Positions 1 to 10,289 of a stretch of DNA of 64,000 nt are shown here, in pieces. How positions within the stretch are numbered: the first letter of the stretch is position 1; every line of letters starts with the position of its first letter. The notes under the pieces were generated by a model. It did no database searches, was not told the DNA's origin, and saw only the letters and a list, made by a program, of their open reading frames with translations. The position numbers and the translations under genes were made by a program. Origin of the DNA: Nilaparvata lugens (taxonomy: Eukaryota; Arthropoda; Insecta; Hemiptera; Delphacidae). Where the stretch lies: NCBI RefSeq assembly GCF_014356525.2, contig NC_052518.1, positions 34,857,705 to 34,921,704 on the forward strand. The letters are read 5' to 3'.

Positions 1-250
1 CTTTTAAACGATGAGAAGATGCCACGCAGATCAACTGCGATATGCAGATTGAACTTAAGAAGAAAGGGGGAAGATGTAGTATACCAGAAACCAGATGTTA
101 TGCAAAACAGATGACATAAATCAGTTATAATATTTAATAGTTTGTTGATTGGAATTCACTCTATCCTACATGTTTTAATAGAGATTACACACGTTAAGTA
201 TTAATCTTTGAGACTTATTTATTTCTAATATTTATTTCTAATATTCTACA
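1..250 (+). mobile_element. 3' end of an LTR retrotransposon: pol tail, polypurine tract, LTR
   Basis: The first 74 bases end in a purine tract (AAAGGGGGAAGA, about 63-74) of the kind that primes plus-strand DNA just before a 3' LTR. The next bases begin TGTAG (75) and a matching CTACA ends at 250, giving a 176-bp segment with the TG...CA inverted ends expected of an LTR. The upstream bases can be read as the basic C-terminal end of a pol polyprotein, but too little is present to assign a family. The rest of the element lies left of the window. No second LTR copy is visible, so the LTR limits are inferred from the purine tract and end symmetry only. Confidence 0.55.
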
Positions 251-879
251 TGGACAGTGCATGAAACCTCAGCTGCTGGCTGTTTATATGTTGTTTCTTT
301 TCTGGGGGGAGAGGAAAAGGAGTTCAGGGAAGGAGGGGGGTGAAATTCAAAGGAATTTCTCTCCCACTGCTTGGCAGTCCTGGGCATGAGGATTGATCCC
401 TGCTCAAAATTCTGAGGGAATTAGAATTTTGAGTTGGGTCATCAATGGAGAGGGGATCCCTGCTGGAGGTCTGAAATTCAGATCCCTGGTAGGGTTATCC
501 ATTGAGTGGATCCCAGCTTAGGCTCTGAATTCAGAGCCCCGGTCGGGTCATCAGCAGGGAAAAAGAAAGAAAAATAATAATCACAGTAATGTGACACAAA
601 AGTGAGAAAAAATCTCCCAGAAGCTTTAAGGAATCAAACGGGGGACTTTCCTGTTTATTGTCCTAGTGCTAAACTGTGTCTCTCTGACTAAAATTGTGTC
701 CTGCTTATATACCCAGGTACGCACAAAACTCAAGTGAGAGTTATGACGGCTAAGTGAATTTAAATAATGGTGGCGCGCTCTAGGCGGCCAGAAATAGAAC
801 TCATTGCTCTAGCATCAAGCGGCTAAAGAAAGTATTAGAATAAAGCGAACTAATTCCAGGGTCGTGTCAATTTTCTGGG
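251..879. other. Non-coding spacer between two LTR elements
   Basis: No coding frame of note. A purine-rich stretch (about 300-345) is followed by a short tandem array (392-562). The rest (563-879) is locally GC-richer and could include the lost 3' LTR of the minus-strand gypsy remnant that begins at 880, but no LTR repeat pair is recognisable. Confidence 0.4.
392..562. repeat. Three diverged 55-60 bp tandem units
   Basis: Each unit opens with GATCCCTGCT or GATCCCAGCT, contains a short self-complementary stretch around AATTC, and closes with GGGTCATC or GGGTTATCC. The units start near 392, 456 and 510. They are diverged from each other. No function can be assigned. Confidence 0.55.
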
Positions 880-2036
880 TTAATATTTTACTTCCAAAGT
901 ATAATTCATAAGCTTCAGTTTGAGCCTTTTCAGTCGGTTGTTCAAAATTCTACCCATTGGCTTGGACATTACTGACACCAGAGGTAGGTGATCAGTAAAA
1001 ATAGTGACAGAGTCATGGCCACAGACATAGTTGTGTAGTTTGTTTATGGCAAAGCAAATGGCTAGCATTTCTTTTTCCACTTGAGCATAGGATTCTTCAC
1101 TTGTTGTCTTTGATCTTGATCCAAAGTACAATGGTTTTCCTTCTTGAAGCATACAAAAGCCAAGTGATTCCTTCAATGCAACACATTGTATTTCAATTGG
1201 GCTCTTTGGGTTGCATGCTCTTAATACTTGAGGGCAGCATATAGCCTGTTTTAATCTCTGGAAAGCTCAACTGTTAGTTTCGTTCCATTCCCATAAAGTA
1301 TCTTTCCTCAGAAGTTTTCTCATGAGTGATATTAACTCTGACATATTTGGAATGAAATGTCTTAAGTAGTTTACCATTCCCAACATACATTGTAGATTTT
1401 TTTTTATTCTTTGGATTATCAAGTTTCTGTATTATTTCAATCTTCTTGGGGTCGGGTAGCATGCCTTTTTCTCAAAATATTACACCTACATATTTTAAGT
1501 TGAATTTTACATTAAATTTTTTTGCTCTTTCTAAAACTTTAGTCGGTATCATATCATTTCCTTCTTTCGAATTACTAGCAATGCAGAGGTCATCAAAGTA
1601 AAGTAAGATGCTTTCAATATCTCCAAAGTATTTGTGCACTAACCTCTGAAACAGTTCAGGCAAGTACGACAGACCAAATGGTGCTTGTAAAAATCTGCTT
1701 ACTGGACTCCTCATCAAGTGCAATATGATGGAACTTTAATATCTTATACAGTAACACCTTCTTGTGTGACAATTTTGGTGCTAGTTCTTCCACTGTTGGA
1801 ATGAGATAACGTTCCCTGATTATATATTTATTAAGTTCAACTGGGTCAATACAAATTCTCAGTAATCCATCCGGCTTTTCAACAACTACAACGTTATTTA
1901 TCCAGTCAACAGGCTCTTCAACTGGGGTTATAATACCTTTTAACTTTAGTGATTCCAAAGTTTCTCGAAATTTCTCTTCAATTTTGAGTGGGATACGCCA
2001 AGCAGGACTTATTGTTGGGGATGCATTTTTTCTCAA
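880..2036 (-). pseudogene. Gypsy-type pol remnant: reverse transcriptase and RNase H
   Basis: Four overlapping or adjacent minus-strand frames carry parts of one pol protein. 1656-2036 has the RT N-terminal part, including the KPDGLLRICIDPVELNKYI block (fingers). 1472-1723 has APFGL and the catalytic YFDD box. 1274-1462 has the post-RT linker. 880-1176 has RNase H with a TDHLPL block and a conserved glutamate-rich helix. The breaks lie near 1725, 1465 and 1180-1270. No integrase follows, because the sequence changes character below 880. The family call is strong. Loss of function is certain from the frame breaks. Confidence 0.8.
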
Positions 2037-2143
2037 TTTAATCTTGCAAATATCAGGAAAACGCCCAAGGCCGTCTAAGACATGTTTGTTTTTTTATATA
2101 CAGCCTGTTTTTCCTTATCCACTTTATAAATTGTATCATTTTC

Positions 2144-2815
2144 TTATCTATAACAGAGAGAGTCAACTCTTTCAATCAAGTTGAGATCAATACATGATTC
2201 CAGGCCTAGGATTGGAACAGCTGAAGGACACTTTACAATTATAAACTTTGCTATGGATATTTTAGACTCAGATTCAATTTGTACAGTTTCACAACCTACA
2301 GGTCTTATCTTAAAACCCCCAAAAGCCTCCAACAGTACATTACATTTCTCCGATGACTTGTATGGAATACCATATTTTTCAAGTGAGTGAAATGGTAGAA
2401 TATTAACATCAGCTCCACTATCAAGCTTGAATTTTGTTTTATGCCTTGAATTTAGAAGCAATTCTTGTAACCATACCCATTTTTGGCTGAGCAAGTTTAC
2501 AGTATAAATGCTATCAATTTCATGAGGTGATTCCATTACTTCCGCTTCCCCATAACTTTGATATTCCTTGCTGCTAATCTCATGAGTTTGCTGGGATTGT
2601 TTCAATCTACATACTATGGAAAAATGATTGGGTTTTGAGCAATAGTTGCACATTTTTCCTGAAGCTGGACAAATCCCTGAGTGTTTTCTACCACATCTGA
2701 AGCAACATTTGTGATTGATTACTGACGACTTGTCAAGTTTTCTATTAAGAATAGGATTACCTGACTTAGCTGTAGGGGTGGAAGGCGTCTGTTTGACTGA
2801 GTCAACACCTCTCAT
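2144..2815 (-). pseudogene. Gypsy-type zinc knuckles and aspartic protease
   Basis: The 223-residue frame has two zinc knuckles in its first third (CFRCGRKHSGIC and CNYCSKPNHFSIVC) followed by a retropepsin active site LDSGADVNILP near residue 130 and a flap/ILGLESC block near the C-terminus. In gypsy elements the knuckles bind genomic RNA and the protease cuts the polyprotein. The catalytic aspartate is intact. It lies between the gag frame upstream (2856-3368) and the RT frames downstream, separated by stops that may be real frameshift junctions or decay. Confidence 0.8.
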
Positions 2816-2855
2816 GATTTCAGTGCCTCAATATTTCAATATTTTTATCCACAAG

Positions 2856-3368
2856 CTAAACTGAGTTGCAAAAGTTGATCACCTTTTCAAGATTAGCATC
2901 TTCACGAAGAAGTTTTTGCTGTAATTCTCTCGAGTTTACTCCGAGTGCTTTCATAATTTTATCTTCCTGGTCATTGAGGTTACAAGGTTTTATTAATCTT
3001 CTTAAATCTGCATAGAAACTATCAAATGATTCATTAGGACTTTGTTTTCTGGTTAGCAATTTGTAGATGTCCATTGTCATGTTTTGTTTAGGCTTACAAT
3101 ATTTCTCCAAAACTTCAAGAATTGAGGTAACCGTTTCAATGTCTTTCTCCCCTGATAATGTGTTGTACAATTTAAGTCCATCAGGTCCCAGTAAGTTTTT
3201 CAATCTAGCTACTTGTATTTCTTGAGATTTCTCTACAGACTCGGTAGCAGTCAAAGAAATTGTTACTTCTTCTTTGAAGTTGGCAAAATTATTTGCAATA
3301 TCCCCATGTATAACTAGCATACCTGGTTTGTTGAATTCCATTTTCAATATTGAGCTATCACTTCTCAC
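2856..3368 (-). CDS. Gypsy-type Gag capsid remnant
   Basis: A 170-residue frame beginning at an ATG near 3366. It has the hydrophobic and helical layout of retrotransposon capsid: an N-terminal stretch about being moved or counted as a field, then a block around RKQSPNESFDSFYADLRRL, which is the major-homology-like segment of gypsy Gag. It lies directly upstream of the zinc-knuckle/protease frame on the same strand. Gag would form the cytoplasmic particle. Its C-terminal join to the knuckle frame is broken by a stop between 2856 and 2815. Confidence 0.7.
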   Translation of the reverse strand: MRSDSSILKMEFNKPGMLVIHGDIANNFANFKEEVTISLTATESVEKSQEIQVARLKNLLGPDGLKLYNTLSGEKDIETVTSILEVLEKYCKPKQNMTMDIYKLLTRKQSPNESFDSFYADLRRLIKPCNLNDQEDKIMKALGVNSRELQQKLLREDANLEKVINFCNSV

Positions 3369-3476
3369 TTGAACACTTAATAATTCAATTATTCTTGTTT
3401 CATTTTATTTTCGACTGCACCATGTTAGATATTGAATAAATAATACTCTTCATATCAACCAACCATCTTTATTTTA

Positions 3477-3650
3477 ATAATAATAATAATAATAATAGTT
3501 GGCCTCCACATCACCCCTTACAGCCAACCTGTTCCACCACATGGCGCCAAGTGACTAGTGAGTATATGCTTAGGCAATTTGCGTGCAATAGAACGGCACA
3601 AGTGGCCTTTATTTATTGCAACTGTCATAAAAAATGTGTTTTGGAACTCA
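3477..3650 (-). other. Leader, possible primer site and LTR/LINE junction
   Basis: Holds an (AAT)n run (about 3477-3500). TGGCGCCA on the minus strand (3543-3550) is a possible tRNA primer site. The minus strand reading ...CACTAGTCA directly before it is a possible 5' LTR end. An AATAAATAAA polyadenylation signal (minus strand, near 3610) may belong either to that LTR or to the 3' UTR of the LINE that ends at 3648. The boundary cannot be placed from one copy. Confidence 0.35.
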
Positions 3651-5463
3651 TAACTGTTGGATAGGTTCCTGGAAGGATCTTATTCTCCTTTTAAAAATTC
3701 TCGACACTTCAAAAAAATCGATTTGATTTGACAGTTCATTACCAATTGCAACGCATCTTTCTAATGGAGCAGTGCAGCTTCTAAGAACGGCATGAAATTG
3801 ATGGTACTGTCTCAAGTTCCGCGCCGGTACAACGACACCAACTCCTCGGTCGCCAACTTCTATACGTCCATGTGGAAAGTCATGCAAAAAATTGCATCAA
3901 ACTTCATTCTTCGCCATTCCAAAGATTCAATTTTCACCTCATTTCAAAACTGTTTATAAGGAAGTTGCTCCAAATCCGGCATGAGCCTCTTCAACACCAG
4001 ACATACAAACCTTCTTTGCACAGATTCTATTTTCTTTGTTGTGCTTATCCTGTCTCTATTCCAAACGATGGATGAGTACTCCAAGTGACATTGAACGATG
4101 GAACAAAAGAGTGTCTTCAATGTTTGAGGATTTTTTAAAGTTTCTGCTAATCCACCTTATTATACCAAGCTGTCTTCTTGCTTTAGCTACTATATCATAA
4201 ATATGCATGTTAAAAAGTAGTTTACTATCAACTTTGACACCCAGATCCTTCACACAGGCCACATGTTGAATTTGTCTGTCAGCAATGTTATACTGAAATC
4301 TCAAGGTATTCGTTTTTCTTGAAAGGCCCATTACAAATGATTTGCTTACGTTGACGGGCATGCCATTTTACATGGACCAATTCAAATCTTGATTAAGATT
4401 TCTCTGCAATGACATTGAGTGTTCTTTAGAGCTAATTTTCCTGAATATTTTCAGATCATCAGCATACATCAGCACATAACAATCAAGATTCTCTACAATG
4501 TTATTCATGAATATACTGAATAGCAATTGGACCGTTACTAGAGCCCTGAGGAACACCAGATGTTGCTAGAAAGTTCTTAGAAGTAACTACTCTGAATCGG
4601 ACTTGGAATGTTCTATTAGAGAGATATGATGTTATCCAGTTGACTAACAGTTGATTGAAGCCGATGTTGGAGAGCTTCTTGAGTAGAATGGAGTGAGGCA
4701 TCTTATCAAAAGCTTTTTCAAAATCCAAGTAGATTACATCAATCTGTTCCTGATTCTCTACACAAGGTCCAACTGCAGATAGAATGTTTGACAGATTGGT
4801 TGCAGTGAATTTACCCGGCATGAATCCATGTTGACATTTTGTGATGGTGGTTTTTACATTCCTGAAGATCTGTCTGTAAACGACTCTTTCAATTATCTTT
4901 GCAAATGGGTTTAGAATGGAAATAGGTCTGAAATCTTGTATATTGTTGGATCTAGACTTCTTGGGGATTGGAACAACAATGGAGTGTCTCCCCAATGGAG
5001 ACACTAGGGAATATTTCCATTAGAAAACTGTTCCTGATGATTGGTGTCAATACTGGAGCAATGACTCGGCTTATTCCTTTTATTATGAAGACAAGTATTC
5101 CATCTGGTCCAGAAGATGAATCATTCAAACTCCCCTCACTTCAATCAGTCAATTAGTCAATCTCCCTAATAACAAGTTTTTCATTGACATCAGGTATGCC
5201 AAATGATAGATTCCTATTGGTGTTATCATCCACATCTATTGGAGCAATGTTCATCTGATAAAGTGAGGAGAAGTAATGACCGAAATGCTCACAAATTTCA
5301 TCTGGTTGAGATATAGCATCATCAACGATAATGGAGGATGGACAATTGTTGGCTTCTGTTCGGTTCTGCCTCACATATCTTCAAAAGCTTTTTGGTTCAG
5401 CTTGCAAGTGAGTTTCTGTGTTTTCTATCATAACTTGCCTGTCCCATTTCAGTTGACTCTTCA
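3648..5463 (-). pseudogene. LINE ORF2 C-terminal half: reverse transcriptase
   Basis: Minus-strand frames at 5153-5374, 4501-5004, 4368-4556, 4056-4361 and 3648-3887 give successive parts of a non-LTR RT. They carry FRPISILNPFAKIIERVV, then YLDFEKAFDKMPHSILL (first catalytic aspartate), then SGVPQGS, the catalytic YADDLKIF box (near 4460), and KDLGVKVDSKL of the thumb. A TGA replaces an expected tryptophan codon near 5390. Frame breaks lie near 5150, 4500, 4360 and 3900-4050. The C-terminal frame ends at 3648 close to an AATAAA signal. Confidence 0.8.
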
Positions 5464-5471
5464 CTTGAGAA
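5464..5471. repeat. Left copy of 8-bp target-site duplication CTTGAGAA
   Basis: CTTGAGAA here is repeated at 11288-11295, exactly outside the inverted repeats of the inserted element. Both copies are codons of the interrupted LINE ORF2. Confidence 0.8.
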
Positions 5472-5845
5472 TGGGTCCATATCACAGAGACAAGTGGTGT
5501 TTTTGAACGATATTAGTGTCACAGAGACAAGTTTCATAGGAACAAGTATTTTTATAAATGGCAGTCTCACAGGAACAAGTTCCCACAGAGACAAGGTGAG
5601 TCTCACAGAGACAAGGTGAGTCTCACAGAGACAAGGTCAGTCTCACAGAGACAAGGTCTGTCTCACTGGAACAAGTAGTGTCACTGGAAAAAGAAGAGGG
5701 GTGGAGTCCCATTTGAACAAGTGGAGTGTCACAGAGACAAGGTCAGTCTCACAGGGACAAGGTTGGTGTGATGTGTTGCCTACACATAAAGATGAAGGCA
5801 TTTCATTTGCTCTAATAAATTGGATGTCATCTGTTTTTTAATATA
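5472..5845 (+). repeat. Left terminal inverted repeat with tandem CACAGAGACAAG units
   Basis: The outer 110 bases match the right arm closely. Inside lies a run of 17-20 bp units of the form TCTCACAGAGACAAGGT (best at 5582-5660, with looser units to about 5762). It then continues through GTGTTGCCTACA and a TTTTTTAAT block that also match the right arm. The unit number differs between arms, so the tandem part is the variable region. Confidence 0.75.
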
Positions 5846-5867
5846 ATGGTGACATGAATAGAATAGA

Positions 5868-5945
5868 ATGACTGCCTTTATTTTTCTTAGAGAGTGAAGT
5901 TAGGGCGCAGTCGACCCTCTCTTACACTCAACTCTCTATTAAGTA
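5868..5945 (-). mobile_element. LINE 3'-end fragment with ATTCT-type tail
   Basis: Read on the minus strand it runs through GTAAGAGAGGGTCGACTGCG to CTAAGAAAAATAAAGGCAG and a repeated ATTCT tail. The same 3' end occurs at 40866-40945 (+) and in both palindrome arms (about 43640-43710 and 47435-47500). Only the 3' UTR tip is present. Confidence 0.55.
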
Positions 5946-6528
5946 TTATAAGAATAAAAAAAATATTACAAATAATATGATTAAAAACAAACAATAGTTA
6001 AGTTATCTACTTATTTAGAATAATAACAATTTTGAATTATTGAAAAGAAAGAGAAAAAAATGACATTGAAAATAATACATAACAATGCTGAATAATAGTA
6101 TTTTCTGATACTTCATCACTTTAGTAAAAAATAAGACACTACAGAGTACAATACAGTAGGCCTACATAGCAACTGAAGTGTTTGCCATATATTCCATTTC
6201 CTACTTATTATCACTATGTAAATCTCGAAGTGGATAAGTAAATTACATTATGATTTATTTAAATAGTAAAATGGAATCTTCCTTCAATCAACAAACAACG
6301 CTCCTTCAATCCACGTGATATACATATATAAATATATAATTTACATAATTATGTAAATAATGTGGTGACATCATTTTATGCCAGCTTTAAACGTTTCTCC
6401 TGTGGAGAAAAAATGATGAATTTAGTGGACTGTTTAGTGTATTCTAGACATTTAGATTCAAATCTACATAGCAATTGATTCCCCTTCTCATCCAGGATAT
6501 TTGTGGTTTCTCAAAATTTAAATTTGTT
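5946..6528. other. AT-rich filler, nothing recognised
   Basis: No open frame, hairpin or repeat match was recognised apart from scattered A/T runs. Confidence 0.4.
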
Positions 6529-7180
6529 GACCGAGCGAAGTGAGTTCTAAGATTCAAGTTGACGGTTTTGCATTTCTCTTTATGTTTATATGTTCCGCAG
6601 TTACGGCGAAACGCAGCAATAGATTACCATGAAATTTGACAGGTATATTTCTTTTTAAATTGTGCCTCGACGTATATACAAGGTTTGTTGGAAATTTTGC
6701 ATTTTAAGGTTAATACAATGGGTAAAGTCTTCTTCGAACGCCAATATTACAGTAAAAATCAGAATAGAATCATCCATAATAATTCAGCTGTTGAGTGGAT
6801 TTTTAATTGCATGCAATAACGCATGCAATTAATATATCAATGTAACTTAGTAAAAAATCAGCTGTCGTGTTGACTATTCATTGCATGCAATGACGAATGC
6901 AATATTAATAACGGAAAGAAAACATTGTATTTTCTCTCGACCTTTATCTGCTTTCAACTCGGGCTGACCTGTTGCCAGTGTGTTGAAGGAGATTAGCTTT
7001 TGATGTTAGCATATTTTTGATACACTAACCCCAACAGCCATTAGCCGTTTTCACACCGACATCTTGCCGACACAGCATACAAACAGGATTTACTCTTATG
7101 AACAGTATGAGACGAGACTGTGTTTTATAACTGCGCGAGGTCTATTCATAGAACTGTTCATAGAACTACTAGTCCAGGAT
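6529..7180 (+). repeat. Dispersed repeat family A, near-complete copy
   Basis: It starts with a short hairpin-like end GACCGAGCGAAGTGAG and runs through TTGCATTTCTCTTTATGTTT, GCATGCAAT palindromic clusters and a TTAGCCGTTTTCACACCGAC block, to a GCGCGAGGTCTA...ACTACTAGT end. The reverse complement of 15270-15958 has the same blocks in the same order over a similar length. Partial copies occur at 8313-8470, 8908-9015, 16110-16463, 14691-14785, 21296-21390 and 49162-49400. No protein is encoded. It behaves as a non-autonomous mobile repeat. Confidence 0.7.
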
Positions 7181-8312
7181 TAAAATGTCGTTTTACAAAA
7201 ATCATCAAATATTTAATAATTCAATACAATGATACATATACAAATGTAAAGCTTACTAGCACCGAGGTAGAATCAATTTATTCTTAAATGATTTGAAATA
7301 TATTTCAAGTTGTTAGGCTTCATTTATTCATTGAACACCTATTTTATCATTATGGGTTATCAGAACCTATTAGAATTATGTAGATTGCCTTTAATGAATA
7401 AATTGATTTCCATGTAAATGTATTTTTACCAAACACCAAAATAGCTATTTAAATGTGACTTTCAATTGTTCAGGTTAAGGCCAAATTTTGATACTGCAGT
7501 AACTTATACATAAGTGATATCAATGTAAGAAAGAAAAGATTATATACTTCTAGATGGATGGAACAATATTGGAAAGATGTAATATTGGAAAGACGGTATT
7601 TGAATACACACCTCTGACTGCTACTGTATGGGAGTATCACCAGTAATTTATAAATTTTCAATTCAAGAAAAGAGTGGTTATAGATAAAATAGTGTACTCA
7701 ACGGTTATAATCTTCTCCTATCTATATTTTTTCTTCTTATTATTTCTCATCTTCTTCCTTCTACTTCTTCTTTTGTCTCCTTTTTCTATTATCTTCTTCT
7801 TCTCGCTTGTTCTTCTTCTCCTCCTGTCGTCTTCTTCTTCTTCTTCTTTCTCTAGCTTTGTCCTGCAACGACTGTTTTGTTTTTGTATTATGGAGTCCCT
7901 TTTGTATAAGGTACCAAGAACAATAACAGGGATATTTCCAGGGCTCTAGAGAATAATAATACTAATTCCCTATGTCGTTTTGCTAAGTTGAAACGTGTAG
8001 CAACGTGAGTTGAAATGTATAAGTTGACCTAAATTTTTGAAGGCTGATCTTCGAATTGATAAAATGACGACTTTATAGAAACATGATCACAAGCAAATCC
8101 CTAAGAACATAATGGAGACTATTCCTTTCAACAGAATAGTGTTCCATCATCATTATCATTATCCTCAAATGATACGAGTCGATCCATTCGGCGTATTCAC
8201 GCCGATCCATTTCATCTAGGAATACCATCATCTAAATATTATGGTAACAATGAAGTGTTCGCAGAAAATCTCACTGGCACTGACTGTACAACTATGAGAT
8301 TAAGTCAAGACT
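7181..8312. other. AT-rich spacer with a pyrimidine tract
   Basis: Contains a (CTT/TTC)n-rich tract at about 7725-7860 which gives a spurious plus-strand frame of leucine and serine. A CATTATCATTATC run lies near 8150. Nothing else was recognised. Confidence 0.4.
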
Positions 8313-8470
8313 AGACAAGGTATAAGATTCAAGTCGGCGGTTTTGCATTTCTCTTTATATTTAAATATTTTTATGTTCCGCATATACGGCGAAACGCGAC
8401 AATAGATTTCAATGAAATTTAACAGGTATGTTACTCTTTAAATTGTCCGTCAACGTATCTATTCTAAGTC
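8313..8470 (+). repeat. Family A repeat, partial copy
   Basis: Carries AAGATTCAAGTCGGCGG, TTTTGCATTTCTCTTTAT, the GGCGAAACGC block and the TCAACGTATCTAT block of the family, without the hairpin end. Confidence 0.6.
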
Positions 8471-8907
8471 AAGGACTCTAGGACTCTCTGTTGTGAGGCC
8501 GGGTGACATATTCTCGAGTGATGTTTTCATGTGAAAATTTAGATTTTTCTCCCCTCACAGGTTTTCACCTTGTGCTTTATTGGTTTAAAGAAATTGTGTA
8601 TCATTTTGTTTTTATATGAATGTAAATAATGTGTGTGTATGTTGAACAATAAAACATTTGAATAATCAAGATTGATATCCAGTTCTTCAAACTGAAAATA
8701 GATGCAGACGTGGATAACAAAAAATTAGACATACAGTACTCCTCATATGCCACAGTTTCACAATTCTGTAGACAAGGTTAGAATAAATCAATAGAACAGT
8801 TAATTTCAAACTGCCATGTACTATGAAAAAAAATCAAAATGTACCTCAGTAGAACAAGTAGAATAGCATAGGACTTTAAAAAGAACTCAGATATCCAAAG
8901 TTTCATT
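8471..8907. other. AT-rich spacer, nothing recognised
   Basis: A polyadenylation-like AATAAAAC occurs near 8650 after a GTGTGTGTATG stretch, which may mark another retroposon 3' end. No coding sequence was identified. Confidence 0.3.
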
Positions 8908-9015
8908 GACCGAGCGAAGTGAGGTCTAAGATTCAAGTCAACGGTTTTGCATTTCACTTTATGTTTAGGCCTAAATATTTTTATGTTCCGCATTTACAGC
9001 GAAACGCGGCGATTA
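8908..9015 (+). repeat. Family A repeat, 5' end copy
   Basis: Begins with the complete hairpin end GACCGAGCGAAGTGAGGTC and continues through the TTTTGCATTTCACTTTATG and GCGAAACGCGGCGA blocks, then stops. Confidence 0.65.
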
Positions 9016-9244
9016 GGCCTTGTCTAAAGAATTCAGCTTATAGTCTGTTATACAATAAATGAGCAATTCAATATTCATAACATCTTAGTAGTCATCTTAT
9101 GAATAGTGTAGTCATTCATCAAATCAGTCTTATCAAGTCATAATTATCATTACTCAGTACAATTGAATAAATTAAGTCATACATTGAAAAAAAACTATTT
9201 ATAAACTCACAGCACTGAATATTACATTTTCAACAATTTGAAAA

Positions 9245-9355
9245 TTAATTTACGGAATAATAAGCATTTTCATTCAGAATTAGATTTAGTGCGTTTTTTA
9301 ATTTATTCAGAGGCCAGTTTCTTCTAATATAAGATAGGGGCAGATTATTGAACAT
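9245..9355 (-). pseudogene. LINE ORF2 C-terminal fragment
   Basis: A 36-codon minus-strand frame reads FNNLPLSYIRRN, then a lysine/leucine helix, then NENAYYSVN before a stop. This is the usual tail of a subset of insect LINE proteins (LFNxLPxxIR... followed by ...xFYSVxEF). A related tail occurs on the minus strand near 49930-50080. Flanking sequence to about 9600 may be the more upstream part of the same LINE but is too decayed to read. Confidence 0.5.
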
Positions 9356-9385
9356 GGAGTACACTAAATAGGGATAAATTTCAAG

Positions 9386-9484
9386 CTCTTACTCAATCTG
9401 ACATTAGGAGTTACAATACTCTAGTAGTCCAGATAACAGTAGACCTCATTGAACATCCTTTGCAATGTGGTAACGAGAATATTC
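9386..9484. repeat. Direct repeat, copy 1
   Basis: About 100 bases running from CTTACTCAATCTGACATTAG to CAATGTGGTAACGAGAATAT recur in the same orientation at 10602-10700 with only a few differences. The 1.1 kb between them includes a MITE. They could be remnants of flanking repeats of one insertion or simply two copies of one family. Confidence 0.65.
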
Positions 9485-10119
9485 AGCCATCTACTAGAAA
9501 TGCTATCTACTAGGAATAAAGTCATTGTTATAATATCAGGTCTTTTTTAAAATGTTTGCCAATGGCCCCACTAAGAAATCTGATCAGGCTGGTTGGAGAC
9601 TTCCAATCAACCATACGATCACATTTCATTACATTACATTACATTACCAGGGCTACCAGACATTGTTTTGCAGTAGTCGTCAATATACTATATCATAATG
9701 GAAAAAGTAGAACTTTGATATGAAAGTAATGAACTCACTTCGTTACAAATAAAATCTATTGGTGTGCTAATCTAAATGTTGCACTACTTCAATCCTGTAA
9801 AAATGAATACCGATATAATACTTATCCTGAATTGATGGAATCCCAAGTCCCATGGCGCTTATGATAATTTTAAATATTAACTCAGTAAGTTCAGAAAGTA
9901 ATTGCTCAGTTGAATCAGAGCTACGATTAAAAAGATGATTTGGGAATTATCAAGTGGCACTTTTTGTATTTCACTGGAATTTTCATTTTGTAACATGTAG
10001 AGACGCTTGTCGAACAACAATCTGTTAAAATTTCTATGGGAAAGATTTCATGAGGAAAATGAAGTTTTTCATTGACATTATCATCCGTAACTCGGAACGC
10101 CATGATAAATCTTGGCATC

Positions 10120-10289
10120 TAAAGCTGCGTTTACATCAAAGTTATTAACAAAATGTTAATAACTTAATCCTCACAGATTATTATAGATTGAACGGCACTT
10201 GAAAAACACATATGTTCATCATGTGTATGATAAGTTATGTTCAATCTAATAGAATCTATAGAATCTATTGACGTGTTAACGCAGCTTTA
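10120..10289. mobile_element. Hairpin MITE, family GCTGCGTTTA, copy 1
   Basis: Terminal inverted repeats AAAGCTGCGTTTACA and TTAACGCAGCTTT flank about 170 bp. Both ends abut TA. The inner arms (TTGAACGGCACTTG and TTATGTTCAATCTAAT) are also partly complementary. Other copies lie at 20694-20888 and 23574-23771. TA flanks suggest a Tc1/mariner-type mobiliser, by analogy. Confidence 0.75.

Larger units (their letters stand above)
880..3560 (-). mobile_element. Degenerate Ty3/gypsy-like LTR retrotransposon, 3' truncated
   Basis: Read on the minus strand the order is gag, CCHC knuckles plus aspartic protease, reverse transcriptase, RNase H. This is the order of gypsy-type elements before integrase, which is missing. 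Several stops and frame changes break pol, so it is not functional. A candidate primer site (TGGCGCC on the minus strand, near 3543-3549) lies upstream of gag, preceded by a possible LTR end ...CACTAGTCA. No second LTR is recognisable at the left end, so the element is truncated at about 880. Confidence 0.8.

Noticed and set aside
3648..5463. Separate LINE from that at 11296-13388
   Set aside because: The duplicated octamer and the in-frame join show one LINE interrupted by one insertion.
5582..5662. Short regularly spaced repeats resembling a CRISPR array
   Set aside because: Units are directly tandem without unique spacers, lie in a terminal inverted repeat, and the DNA is eukaryotic.
7674..7949. 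A 91-codon membrane-protein-like frame
   Set aside because: It is read-through of a TTC/CTT tract.
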